From positions 1 to 64,000 of the forward strand of contig DATNFW010000106.1 in the NCBI GenBank assembly GCA_035606175.1: a DNA stretch of 64,000 nucleotides, read 5' to 3'. The DNA is from JASHUC01 sp035606175. GTDB lineage: Bacteria > Pseudomonadota > Gammaproteobacteria > Steroidobacterales > Steroidobacteraceae. The notes below the pieces were generated by a model. It had not been told where the DNA came from and did no database searches. It saw only the letters and a program-made list of their open reading frames with translations. Position 1 is the stretch's first letter. Each line of letters begins with the position of its first letter. Position numbers and translations under genes: made by a program. Shown piece after piece: positions 53,698 to 61,814 of this stretch.

Positions 53698-53726
53698 CCT
53701 TAAAAGCCCACTAACGCCGCATTAAA
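53698..53726 (-). promoter_or_regulatory. Three 11-bp-phased direct repeats upstream of the response regulator
   Basis: On the minus strand TTTAATG, GTTAGTG and TTTAAGG start at 53726, 53715 and 53704, exactly 11 bases apart. Direct repeats with 11-bp spacing are the usual binding pattern of OmpR/PhoB-type regulators. The array is AT-rich in a GC-rich region and lies just upstream of the regulator's ATG. Autoregulation of the efflux cluster is the simplest reading. Confidence 0.6.
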
Positions 53727-53782
53727 TTCCGTTCAGAATCGCCCCGCCGCCGACCCGGCCGAAGCGGGACTGCGGTCGATGG

Positions 53783-53833
53783 CTGCCACAAAAGCGTCAT
53801 CTCATTGCAGCCGAGCTGTCACACAACTGAAGC
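53783..53833 (+). promoter_or_regulatory. Pho-box-like array upstream of the porin gene
   Basis: Seven-base units in 11-bp phase: CTGCCAC (53783) and GCGTCAT (53794) joined by AAAA, a weak unit at 53805, then CTGTCAC (53816) and CTGAAGC (53827) joined by ACAA. The consensus PhoB unit is CTGTCAT with a four-base A-rich linker. Matches are 5, 5, 2, 6 and 3 of 7. It ends 40 bases before the porin ATG and the pst/pho genes are adjacent, so PhoB control is likely but unproven. Confidence 0.6.
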
Positions 53834-53873
53834 ACAGTGTGCCTCGACAGGTGATCGCTTAGGAATCGGCAAC

Positions 53874-55328
53874 ATGCTCGACACGAGTCCTCCCCGTTTC
53901 AGTCGTGCCGCGCGGCTCGCGCCTCGCATCGCGATCGCCGGGGCGATGGCTCTTGCTTTAGAGCTTACCCCCAGCCCGGCGGCGCTCGCTCAGGACCCTG
54001 CGGGGCCGCTGACAATCACCTTCGGTGGATACGCCGAGCTTGCGGTCATCTCGCGCAATCGCACCGAGTTCGCGGACGTGGGCTCCGTGCCGTTCTCTCA
54101 GCTTCCCTACCAGAACGTCGAGAACTACAACATCTCCGAGTTCCGCGCGAGTGCGCGCCAGAGCCGCTTCGCCATGCTCGTCCAAGGGCCTCATGTCTTC
54201 GGCCTCACCCCGGAGTACTACATGGAGATGGACTTTCTCGGCACAGCCCCGACGGCGAACTCGCGCGAGAGCAACAGCTACAACCCGAGGATGCGAGTTT
54301 TCTACGCGGACTTCACCACGGATTCCGACTTCTACCTGCTCGCCGGCCAGAGCTGGTCGCTCGCGACGCTCTACAAGAAGGGGCTGCACGCGCGTGACGA
54401 GGACGTGCCCGCCACCATCGACGCACAGTACACCGCCGGCTTCAATTGGACGCGCAATCCGCAGCTGCGCGTGGTGCAGACCTTCGGCAAGGCGCTCTCC
54501 CTCGGTGTCTCCCTCGAGAGTCCGCAGGCCGTCACCAACGCCTCCAACGACGTCCCATCGGTCCTCGCCTCCAAGGCCTACCCCTCGAACCTCCTCTATC
54601 AAGCGGCCGGCAACGCCGGGGGCCTACTCAACAACGCGACCAATTACACGATCGACGTAGCGCCCGATGTGATCCTGAAGGCAGCGCTCGATCCGGGGTA
54701 CGGTCACTACGAGCTCTACGGCCTTGCGCGCTGGTTTCGCTCGGCCGTCGGCACGAGTACCTACACCTCCGCCGGGGGAGGAGTCGGCGCGGGCATGTAC
54801 CTGCCCATCGTCCCCAACGTGCTCACGTTTCAGATGAGCGGCTTGATCGGCAAAGGCATCGGCCGCTACAGCTCCTCCCAATTACCGGATGTCACCGTCG
54901 AGCCGACCGGTGCGCTCTCCCCGATCTCAGCGTACGACGTGCTGCTCGGCCTGTACTTCAACCCCGTGCCGTCATTCCAGATCTATGGCTACCTCGGCCG
55001 GGACAAGGCGAGCTCGAACCACTACAGCGCCACCATCACCTCGGCAGGCACGGTCTCGGGACCCTTCGATTACGGTTACGGAAGCCCCGCCTACAACAAC
55101 TCGGGCTGCTACACGCTCGGGGGCACCTGCGTTGCCAATATCGCCAAGTCCGATGAGGCAACCCTCGGGTTCTGGTGGAAGTACTACACGGGCACGCTCG
55201 GCAATCTGCGGTTTGGATTGCAGCTTGCGTACAACCAGGACACAGCCTTCGGCGGCATCGGCGGCGCGCCGAGCACGAGCGTATTCGAGGGGATGGCCTC
55301 CTTCCGGTACTACCCCTACCGGAAGTAA
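53874..55328 (+). CDS. Outer membrane porin, DcaP-like; likely phosphate-starvation induced
   Basis: A 484-residue beta-barrel protein. A signal peptide (MLDTSPPRFSRAARLAPRIA..., ending near ALA-QDP) is followed by TFGGYAEL. The stretch SARQSRFAMLVQG, YYMEMDFLG and YADFTTDSDFYLLAGQSW resembles DcaP-type trimeric porins, which share an N-terminal R-Q-SR / EMDF / AGQ pattern. Alternating hydrophobic strands continue to the end (FEGMASFRYYPYRK). The last residue is Lys rather than Phe, with aromatics just before. ATG at 53874 is chosen for the signal peptide; an earlier in-frame ATG (53805) would translate the Pho-box array. Substrate is not known; phosphate or phosphorylated compounds are inferred from context. 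Confidence 0.8.
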   Translation: MLDTSPPRFSRAARLAPRIAIAGAMALALELTPSPAALAQDPAGPLTITFGGYAELAVISRNRTEFADVGSVPFSQLPYQNVENYNISEFRASARQSRFAMLVQGPHVFGLTPEYYMEMDFLGTAPTANSRESNSYNPRMRVFYADFTTDSDFYLLAGQSWSLATLYKKGLHARDEDVPATIDAQYTAGFNWTRNPQLRVVQTFGKALSLGVSLESPQAVTNASNDVPSVLASKAYPSNLLYQAAGNAGGLLNNATNYTIDVAPDVILKAALDPGYGHYELYGLARWFRSAVGTSTYTSAGGGVGAGMYLPIVPNVLTFQMSGLIGKGIGRYSSSQLPDVTVEPTGALSPISAYDVLLGLYFNPVPSFQIYGYLGRDKASSNHYSATITSAGTVSGPFDYGYGSPAYNNSGCYTLGGTCVANIAKSDEATLGFWWKYYTGTLGNLRFGLQLAYNQDTAFGGIGGAPSTSVFEGMASFRYYPYRK

Positions 55329-55373
55329 ACCTAGACCTCGGCCCATTCCTGCAGGAGATTGCGACGGCCTTCG

Positions 55374-56255
55374 TCAGCCGAATCGCCCGGTGATGTAATC
55401 CTCGGTCAGCCGATGCCGCGGATTGGTGAAGATTCGATCGGTGTCCCCGACTTCGATGAGCCGGCCCATGTGAAAGTAGGCCGTGCGCTGGGAGACGCGG
55501 GCCGCCTGCTGCATCGAATGTGTGACGATGACGATCGCGTACGACTCGCGCAGCTCGTCGATCAAGTCCTCGACCCGCGCGGTCGCGATCGGATCGAGCG
55601 CCGAGCACGGCTCATCCATCAGAATCACTTCGGGCTGCACGGCAATCGTGCGCGCAATGCACAGCCGCTGCTGCTGGCCTCCCGAGAGGCCGGTGCCTGG
55701 CTGCGACAGGCGGTTCTTCACCTCATCCCACAGGCCGGCGCGCTGCAGGCTCATGCACACGATCTCATCGAGGTGCGCGCGACTGCGCGCAAGGCCGTGC
55801 AAACGCGCACCGTAGGCGACGTTGTCGTAGATCGATTTCGGAAACGGGTTGGGCTTCTGGAACACCATGCCCACACGCGCGCGCAGCTGCACGACATCGA
55901 GATCGCGACCGTGAATGTCGCGCCCCTCGAGCAGGATCGTCCCCGTTACGCGGGCACCCGCGATCGTGTCGTTCATTCGATTGAGGCAGCGCAGGAACGT
56001 CGATTTGCCGCAGCCGGACGGCCCGATCATTGCGAGCACCTGGCTGCGGCCGATGTCGATGCTCACATCTTTGATCGCCTGAATCGGGCCGTAAAAGACA
56101 TTGACGTTGCGGCACGAGAACACCGGATTCTCGACGGCGATCTGCCCGATCGTCTCGCGCGTACCCTCCACATCGAGCCGCGGCGCCACGTGCGAGCGTC
56201 CGCTCGGCTTGAGATTGAGACCGCCTTGCCGTTCGGCTTCGCCGTTCGTGCTCAT
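55374..56255 (-). CDS. pstB: Phosphate ABC transporter ATP-binding protein PstB, copy 2
   Basis: ATPase of the high-affinity phosphate importer. It has 293 residues. An N-terminal extension of about 45 residues precedes CRNVNVFYGPIQAIKDVSI. Walker A is GPSGCGKST (78-86), then VGMVFQKPNPFPKSIYDNVAYG. The signature is LSGGQQQRLCIARTIAV and Walker B is VILMDEPCSALDPIAT, the canonical PstB form. It ends TEDYITGRFG. ATG at 56255 overlaps the stop of the other pstB. It is the last gene of the pst operon, 45 bp from the convergent porin. Confidence 0.95.
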   Translation of the reverse strand: MSTNGEAERQGGLNLKPSGRSHVAPRLDVEGTRETIGQIAVENPVFSCRNVNVFYGPIQAIKDVSIDIGRSQVLAMIGPSGCGKSTFLRCLNRMNDTIAGARVTGTILLEGRDIHGRDLDVVQLRARVGMVFQKPNPFPKSIYDNVAYGARLHGLARSRAHLDEIVCMSLQRAGLWDEVKNRLSQPGTGLSGGQQQRLCIARTIAVQPEVILMDEPCSALDPIATARVEDLIDELRESYAIVIVTHSMQQAARVSQRTAYFHMGRLIEVGDTDRIFTNPRHRLTEDYITGRFG

Positions 56256-57058
56256 CCGAACCGGCCCGTGACGTAATCGTCCGTTTTGCGATCCCTCGGC
56301 GCCGTGAACATCTGCTCGGTCGGTCCGGCCTCGATCAGCTCGCCGAGATACATGAATGCCGTCACGTTCGAGACGCGAGCGGCCTGCTGCAGATTGTGCG
56401 TGACGATTCCAATGCAGAACCGCTCGCGCAGGCTCTGCAGCGTCTCCTCGATACGCAGAGTCGAGATCGGATCGAGCGCGGCGGTCGGCTCATCGAACAG
56501 GACGACCTCCGGTCGCACCGCGATCGTGCGAGCGATACAGAGCCGTTGCTGCTGTCCGCCCGAGAGACTGCGGCCATCGTGGCCCAACTTATCCTTCACT
56601 TCCTCCCACAGCGCCGCATCGCGCAGGGCCGCCTCGACGCGCTCGGCGAGCGCTCGTCGGGGCATACGCTGCGAGAGTCTGAGTCCGAACGCAACATTGT
56701 CGAAGACCGACATCGGGAAAGGAGTCGGCTTTTGAAATACCATGCCGACGCGAAAGCGCAGGCTCGCGACGTCGACCGACGGATCGAGAATATTCTCGCC
56801 ATCGAGCAGGACCTCCCCCGTCGCGCGCTGACCCCCATAGAGAGAGTACATCCGGTTGAGCACCCGGAGCAGGGTCGATTTCCCGCACCCCGAAGGGCCG
56901 ATGAACGCCGTGATGCTGCGATCGAGCAGCTTCAGGTTGATGCCCTTCAGCGCGAGGGTCGAGCCGTAATAAAAGCTCAGATCGCGCACCTCGATCTTCA
57001 CTTCGCGCTCCGCGTCAGAGCGCTCATCGAGCAGGACCGCATCCGGCGAAGCGCTCAT
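56252..57058 (-). CDS. pstB: Phosphate ABC transporter ATP-binding protein PstB, copy 1
   Basis: A second, adjacent PstB of 268 residues. Walker A GPSGCGKST is at 54-62, followed by VGMVFQKPTPFPMSVFDNVAFG, LSGGQQQRLCIARTIAV, Walker B VVLFDEPTAALDPIST, and a closing TDDYVTGRFG. Walker B deviates from the usual LLDEPCSALDP (Phe and Thr-Ala), so this copy is the more divergent. ATG at 57058 overlaps pstA and its stop overlaps the second pstB, so both copies should be made in similar amounts. All catalytic motifs are intact in both. A mixed ATPase dimer is possible but not shown. Confidence 0.95.
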   Translation of the reverse strand: MSASPDAVLLDERSDAEREVKIEVRDLSFYYGSTLALKGINLKLLDRSITAFIGPSGCGKSTLLRVLNRMYSLYGGQRATGEVLLDGENILDPSVDVASLRFRVGMVFQKPTPFPMSVFDNVAFGLRLSQRMPRRALAERVEAALRDAALWEEVKDKLGHDGRSLSGGQQQRLCIARTIAVRPEVVLFDEPTAALDPISTLRIEETLQSLRERFCIGIVTHNLQQAARVSNVTAFMYLGELIEAGPTEQMFTAPRDRKTDDYVTGRFG

Positions 57059-57909
57059 CCGCGGCGCCCTCCCGGGGAGAGTCGCGAGACCGCAATTCGC
57101 GCGATGATGCTGAGCACAAGAATCGTGAGAGTGATCAGCAGCGCCGCCGACCAGGCGAGCTGTTGCCAGTTCTGATAGGGGCTCAGCGCGAACGTGAAGA
57201 TCACGACCGGAAGGTTGGCGATCGGCTCGCGCAGGTTCGTGCTCCAGAACTGGTTGTTAAGCGCGGTGAAGAGCAACGGTGCGCTCTCGCCGCTGATGCG
57301 GGCCACGGCGAGCAGCAGACCTGTCACCATCCCGCTGCGGGCGGCCGGATAGGCGACACTCACGATCGTGCGCCAGGGGTACGCCCCGAGAGCCGTGGAG
57401 GCGTCCTTCATGCCCTGCGGGACGAGGGTCAGCATGTCCTCCGTCGTGCGCACGATGACGGGCATCGCGATGATCGCGAGCGCGAGCGCGCCCGATATCG
57501 CCGAGAAATGCCCCATCGGCGCCACGACGAGCTCGTAGGCGAACAGACCGATGATGATCGAGGGCGCGCTGAGCAGGACGTCGTTGATGAACCGAACCGC
57601 GGTCGAGAGGCGCGAGCTGCGGCCGTACTCGGCGAGATACGTGCCCGCGAGCACGCCGACCGGAGCGCCCATGGCGATGCCGAGCAGCGTCAGGATCACG
57701 CTGCCATAGATGGCATTGAGAAGCCCGCCGCCGCTCGAGCCCGGAGGCGGGGTCATCTGAGTGAACAAGCTGACCGAGAAACCCGAAAGTCCCTCCGCAA
57801 ACAGCGTCCAGAGAATCGCCCCGAGAAAGGCGAGCCCGATCAGCGTGGCGGCCGCGGAGAGACCGAGCGCGGCTACGTTCTTCAGCCTGCGTATGGTGCG
57901 CCGTCTCAT
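57055..57909 (-). CDS. pstA: Phosphate ABC transporter permease PstA
   Basis: One of two membrane channels of the phosphate importer. It has 284 residues with about six spans. The permease signature lies in the EAA-like region (QGMKDASTALGAYPWRTIVSVAYPAARSGM), and SIIIGLFAYELVV and ARISGESAPLLFTAL are typical of PstA. ATG at 57909 (MRRRTIRRLKNVAALG) overlaps the pstC stop as ATGA. The same frame stays open far upstream to 59784, but that stretch only shadows pstC and pstS. Confidence 0.96.
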   Translation of the reverse strand: MRRRTIRRLKNVAALGLSAAATLIGLAFLGAILWTLFAEGLSGFSVSLFTQMTPPPGSSGGGLLNAIYGSVILTLLGIAMGAPVGVLAGTYLAEYGRSSRLSTAVRFINDVLLSAPSIIIGLFAYELVVAPMGHFSAISGALALAIIAMPVIVRTTEDMLTLVPQGMKDASTALGAYPWRTIVSVAYPAARSGMVTGLLLAVARISGESAPLLFTALNNQFWSTNLREPIANLPVVIFTFALSPYQNWQQLAWSAALLITLTILVLSIIARIAVSRLSPGGRRG

Positions 57910-58889
57910 GCCGAGGGAAGCGCGCGGCGGCCGAGGCGCAGCAGCATGAGCCGCGCCGCAGCGATTACCGAAAAGGTGATGAGAAAGAGGAGCGCTCCGA
58001 GTGCGATGAGCGATGAGCGATAGAGCGCCGTGGTCGCTTCCGTGAACTCGTTGGCGATCGTGGCCGAGATCGTGGTGCCGGGAGCAAGCAACGAAGCGTA
58101 GATGTCGTGCGCGTTCCCGATCACGAAGGTCACCGCCATCGTCTCGCCGAGGGCGCGTCCGAGGCCGAGCATGATGCCGCCGACCATCCCGGCCCGAGAA
58201 TACGGAACGACGACTTGCCAGACGACCTCCCACGTCGTCGCGCCGAGGCCGTAGCCCGACTCCTTCAACACATCGGGGACGGTCTCGAACACGTCGCGCA
58301 TCACCGCCGAGATGAACGGAATGATCATGATCGCGAGCACGATTCCGGCGGTCAGTACCCCGATCCCGAACGGCGGACCCTGAAAGAGCGCGCCGATGCC
58401 GGGGATCGATCCCAGCGTGTCGATGATCCAGGGCTGCGCGTATTGCTGCAGGAGCGGGGCGAACACGAACAGACCCCAGATGCCGAAGATGATGCTCGGC
58501 ACGGCGGCGAGCAGCTCGATCGCGACGCCTACGGGACGCTTGAGCCATGCGGGCGCGAGCTCCGTCAGAAAGACTGCGATGCCGAAGCTGATCGGCACCG
58601 CGAACACTAGCGCGATGAGCGAGGTGACGAGCGTGCCGTAGATCGCACCGAGTGCCCCGTATTCGTCCGTCACGGGGTTCCAGACCTGGCGCACGATAAA
58701 CGCGAGCTTGAAGCGCGAGAGCGCGGGCCAGGCGCCATGAACGAGGGAGACCGCCACGCCGCCGAGCACGAGGAGAACCAGAATCGCCATCGCGAGCGTC
58801 GTCCCGCGGAAGAGACGCTCGAAGAGGCGCTGTCCCGCGACGTGTCTCGCGGAGCGCTCCGCCTCGCTGGTGAGTTCCGCGCCGATCAA
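57906..58889 (-). CDS. pstC: Phosphate ABC transporter permease PstC
   Basis: Partner permease to PstA. It has 327 residues with about six spans. Motifs are GTLVTSLIALVFAVPISFGIAVFLTELAP, AVPSIIFGIWGLFVFAPLL and the EAA-type loop ESGYGLGATTWEVVWQVVVP. Then GRALGETMAVTFVIGN, a PstC signature carrying charged residues important in E. coli transport. The apparent start is TTG at 58889 directly after the pstS TGA, with no closer ATG/GTG candidate giving a full N-terminus. It overlaps pstA by four bases. Confidence 0.95.
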   Translation of the reverse strand: MIGAELTSEAERSARHVAGQRLFERLFRGTTLAMAILVLLVLGGVAVSLVHGAWPALSRFKLAFIVRQVWNPVTDEYGALGAIYGTLVTSLIALVFAVPISFGIAVFLTELAPAWLKRPVGVAIELLAAVPSIIFGIWGLFVFAPLLQQYAQPWIIDTLGSIPGIGALFQGPPFGIGVLTAGIVLAIMIIPFISAVMRDVFETVPDVLKESGYGLGATTWEVVWQVVVPYSRAGMVGGIMLGLGRALGETMAVTFVIGNAHDIYASLLAPGTTISATIANEFTEATTALYRSSLIALGALLFLITFSVIAAARLMLLRLGRRALPSA

Positions 58890-59921
58890 TCAGATGCCCA
58901 GGTGTTGCTTCCAATAGGCGCGGATCGCCTCGACGGTGCTCGGCGGAAGCGGACCGAACGCGATGCTCTGCGCCATTTGCCGGCCATGCTCGAAGGCCCA
59001 CAGAAAGAACTTGGTGACCGCGTCGTTGACCTGCCTCGGGGCATCCGTCCGCAGTATCTGCCAGGTGCAGCCCGAGATCGGCCAGCTCTCGGGCCCGGGC
59101 TGATCGGTGAGAATCACAAAGAAATCCTTGGCCTTCGTGAAATCGACGTTCGCCGCAGCCGCCTGAAAGCCCTGCAGACTGGGACTCACCACCTGGCCCG
59201 CCCGATTGATGAGGCGTGCGTAGGACATGTGAATCTGAAGAATGTAGGCATACTCGAGGTAGCCGATCGCGCCGCGGATGCGCTGCACGTATACGGCGAC
59301 GCCTTCGTTGCCTTTGCCCCCGAACCCCGCCGGCCAGGAAACGGAGGTGTCGGCCCCGACCTTGGCCTTCCATTCGGGAGAGACCTTGGAGAGGTAGTTC
59401 GTGAATGTGAAGGTCGTGCCCGAGCCGTCGGAGCGGTGAATCACACTGATGCTCATGTTCGGGAGATTGAGGCGCGGGTTGAGTCGCCTGATGGCAGGAT
59501 CGTTCCACTTCTTCACTTTGCCCAAGAAGATATCGGCGACGAGCGGACCGCTCAGAATGAGCTGCCCCGGCGCAATGCCCGGGAGGTTGTAGACGATGTC
59601 TTCGCCCGCGATCGCCGTCGGAAACTGGATGAGACGATGCTGACGCAAGACTTCGGGAGCGAGCGGCTTGTCGCTCGCGCCGAACGCGACCGTGCCCGCC
59701 TCGATCTGGGATATCCCGCCGCCGGAGCCAATCGACTGGTAATTGACGCGCACACCGGTCTGCGTCGCATAAGCGGCGGCCCACTTCGCGACGAGTGGAA
59801 AGACCCAGGTGCTACCCGCGCCGGTGAGCTCCGCTGCCGCGAAGACGGGCAAGCTGGCGGTGCAGCCCAGCGCGAGCACCGCGACGCGCACGCGCCAGCG
59901 TTTCGGATCGGGCGATTTCAT
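58890..59921 (-). CDS. pstS: Periplasmic phosphate-binding protein PstS
   Basis: Captures phosphate in the periplasm for PstCAB. It has 343 residues from ATG 59921, which has AGGAG just upstream and leads into a signal peptide (WRVRVAVLALGCTASLPVFA-AAEL). An in-frame ATG at 59984 is rejected for lacking a signal-peptide-like start. Motifs are LTGAGSTWVFPLVAKW, YQSIGSGGGISQIEAGTVAFGASD, the phosphate-binding HRSDGSGTTFTFTNYLS, and IRGAIGYLEYAY. It is first in the operon; a Pho box lies 84-101 bases upstream of the ATG. Confidence 0.96.
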   Translation of the reverse strand: MKSPDPKRWRVRVAVLALGCTASLPVFAAAELTGAGSTWVFPLVAKWAAAYATQTGVRVNYQSIGSGGGISQIEAGTVAFGASDKPLAPEVLRQHRLIQFPTAIAGEDIVYNLPGIAPGQLILSGPLVADIFLGKVKKWNDPAIRRLNPRLNLPNMSISVIHRSDGSGTTFTFTNYLSKVSPEWKAKVGADTSVSWPAGFGGKGNEGVAVYVQRIRGAIGYLEYAYILQIHMSYARLINRAGQVVSPSLQGFQAAAANVDFTKAKDFFVILTDQPGPESWPISGCTWQILRTDAPRQVNDAVTKFFLWAFEHGRQMAQSIAFGPLPPSTVEAIRAYWKQHLGI

Positions 59922-60004
59922 GGCTCCTGCGCGGCCTCGGCAGCCCCGGCAGCTCCGGTACTCCCGGCAGCCCGGCGGCCTCATGCGCAGTGTCCCCCGG
60001 GACG

Positions 60005-60022
60005 GTTACAGTTCTGTTACAC
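60005..60022 (-). promoter_or_regulatory. Pho box upstream of pstS
   Basis: On the minus strand GTGTAAC and CTGTAAC are separated by AGAA, an 11-bp-phased direct repeat matching the PhoB pattern (consensus CTGTCAT; matches 4 and 5 of 7). It lies in the 205-bp gap between divergent pstS and dapE, 84 bases before the pstS ATG. A weak -10-like GACACT lies about ten bases downstream. No other feature is seen in this gap. Confidence 0.65.
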
Positions 60023-60126
60023 CCGACATGCTCTTGCCGTGTCGCTCGCCTCAACGTATAAACGCGCCGCCGGCGCGCTCGCTTCGAGCGTGCCGTCGAG
60101 GACCTAAATTCGGATACCGTCCCGCC

Positions 60127-61254
60127 GTGTCGCGTGCTCTCGAGCTGACCCGCAATTTGATGTCCCGCCCGTCGGTCACGCCGGCCGACGAAGGCTGCCA
60201 GCAGGTGATGATCGAGCGCCTCGCGGGCGCGGGTTTCGACATCGAGCGAATGCGCTACGGAAGTGTCGAGAACTTTTGGGCGCGCCACGGTGCCTCCGAG
60301 CCCGTCTTCTGCTTCGCCGGCCACACCGATGTGGTCCCCACCGGACCGCTCGAGGAGTGGCGCACGCCGCCTTTCGAGCCGACGCTGCGCGACGGTTTGC
60401 TTTACGGCCGAGGCGCCGCGGACATGAAGAGCGGCCTCGCCGCCATGATCACGGCGACGGAGGACTTCGTCCGCACACTACCGGCACATCGCGGCACGAT
60501 CGCCTTTCTCATCACGAGCGACGAGGAGGGTCCCTCGGTCGACGGGACGAAGCGTGTCGTCGAGACATTTCGCAGTCGCGGTGAGCGGATCGACTGGTGT
60601 GTCGTGGGCGAGCCCTCGAGCGAGTCAGTTCTCGGCGACACGATCAAGATCGGCCGGCGCGGCTCCTTGAGCGGACGGCTGACGGTGCACGGCGTGCAGG
60701 GCCACATCGCTTATCCGCACCTCGCCGAGAACCCGGTGCACACGCTCGCGCCCGCGCTCGCGGAGCTCGTGAGCCGCACGTGGGATGCGGGGACCGAGCA
60801 TTTCCAGCCGACGATGTTCCAGGTATCGAACCTGAACGCCGGAACCGGCGCACCGAACGTCATCCCGGGCGAGCTCAAGGCGCGTTTCAACCTGCGCTAC
60901 TCCCCGGTGCAAACGCTCGATGGGCTCAAGCAGACGGTCGAGGACATCCTGCGCAAACACGGCGTGCGCTACACGCTCGACTGGCACGTCTCGGGTGAGC
61001 CTTTCTACACGCCCCGCGGCTCCCTCACGGATGCCGCTTGCGCGGCGGTCGAGGAGATCGCGGGCAGTGCCCCCAGGCTCTCGACCGGAGGCGGAACCTC
61101 CGACGGGCGGTTCATCGCAACGCTCGGCGCACAGGTCGTCGAGCTCGGCGTCGTGAACTCGACCATACACAAGGTGAACGAGCACGTGCGCGTCGCCGAC
61201 ATCGATGCGCTGCAGGGAATGTACGTCGGAATCCTGCGCCGGCTCCTCGGCTGA
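60127..61254 (+). CDS. dapE: Succinyl-diaminopimelate desuccinylase
   Basis: Zinc amidohydrolase that removes succinate from N-succinyl-LL-diaminopimelate, following DapD and DapC. It has 375 residues, exactly the E. coli length, from GTG 60127. Metal-site motifs are FAGHTDVVPTGP (His66, Asp68), GRGAADMKSG (Asp99) and TSDEEGPSVDG (Glu133/134), with LSTGGGTSDGRF near the C-terminus. Upstream in-frame codons would overlap pstS. It lies between pstS and dsbB, not with the other dap genes, and is convergent with dsbB at 16 bp. Confidence 0.97.
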   Translation: MSRALELTRNLMSRPSVTPADEGCQQVMIERLAGAGFDIERMRYGSVENFWARHGASEPVFCFAGHTDVVPTGPLEEWRTPPFEPTLRDGLLYGRGAADMKSGLAAMITATEDFVRTLPAHRGTIAFLITSDEEGPSVDGTKRVVETFRSRGERIDWCVVGEPSSESVLGDTIKIGRRGSLSGRLTVHGVQGHIAYPHLAENPVHTLAPALAELVSRTWDAGTEHFQPTMFQVSNLNAGTGAPNVIPGELKARFNLRYSPVQTLDGLKQTVEDILRKHGVRYTLDWHVSGEPFYTPRGSLTDAACAAVEEIAGSAPRLSTGGGTSDGRFIATLGAQVVELGVVNSTIHKVNEHVRVADIDALQGMYVGILRRLLG

Positions 61255-61270
61255 GCGTGTCCGCCGCCCG

Positions 61271-61810
61271 CTAGTGCTTCCCCTCGGCCGCCCCGACGAA
61301 GGCCGTCGGCTCACGGCCGGAGACGCCGCGCAGAACGTTCGTCATCACACCGTACGCACCGAGGACTGCGGCGCAGATGAGCACCCATGCCGGCATTGCG
61401 AGCCCGAGGAAGGTCCAGTTGACCTGCGCGCACTCACCGCCGCCGCGGAGCACTTTGGCGATGACCGTGGTGATCGGAAACATTCGGACGAGCACATCGA
61501 GGGGCGCGCCGCAGGAGGGAACCGAGCCGGGCGGCAGGCTCTGGATATAAAGGTGTCGCGCAGCGATGCCGATCGTCGCGAGCGCGGCGATGGCGATCAG
61601 CGCGGCATAGACGAAGCGCCCCCAGCCTCGCGGGCTGTGCGCCGCTGCCACGATGAACACGATCCCGAGCGCGAGGATGGTCGCGCGCTGGAACATGCAA
61701 AGTGGACAGGGCTCGTAGTGCTGCACGTACTGTGCGAAGTACGCATAGCCGAGCATTGCGGCACAGGCCGCCGCGCCGAGCGCATTCAGCAGGCGTCGAT
61801 GCTGGAGCAT
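61271..61810 (-). CDS. dsbB: Disulfide bond formation protein DsbB
   Basis: Inner-membrane protein that reoxidises DsbA and passes electrons to quinone. It has 179 residues and four membrane spans. The first periplasmic cysteine pair is CPLC (Cys35, Cys38); the second pair is in SCGAPLDVLV and GGECAQV, both needed for electron relay. The quinone-site Arg follows CPLC (MFQRATILALG). ATG at 61810 lies four bases after the phoU stop, so it is probably the last gene of the phoB-phoR-phoU transcript. Confidence 0.94.
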   Translation of the reverse strand: MLQHRRLLNALGAAACAAMLGYAYFAQYVQHYEPCPLCMFQRATILALGIVFIVAAAHSPRGWGRFVYAALIAIAALATIGIAARHLYIQSLPPGSVPSCGAPLDVLVRMFPITTVIAKVLRGGGECAQVNWTFLGLAMPAWVLICAAVLGAYGVMTNVLRGVSGREPTAFVGAAEGKH

Positions 61811-61814
61811 GGAG

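Noticed and set aside
57055..59784. A 909-codon open frame spanning pstA, pstC and part of pstS
   Set aside because: Only its last 284 codons are real (pstA). The rest is low-complexity Arg/Gly/Ala translation overlapping clear pstC and pstS in another frame, a GC-rich artefact.
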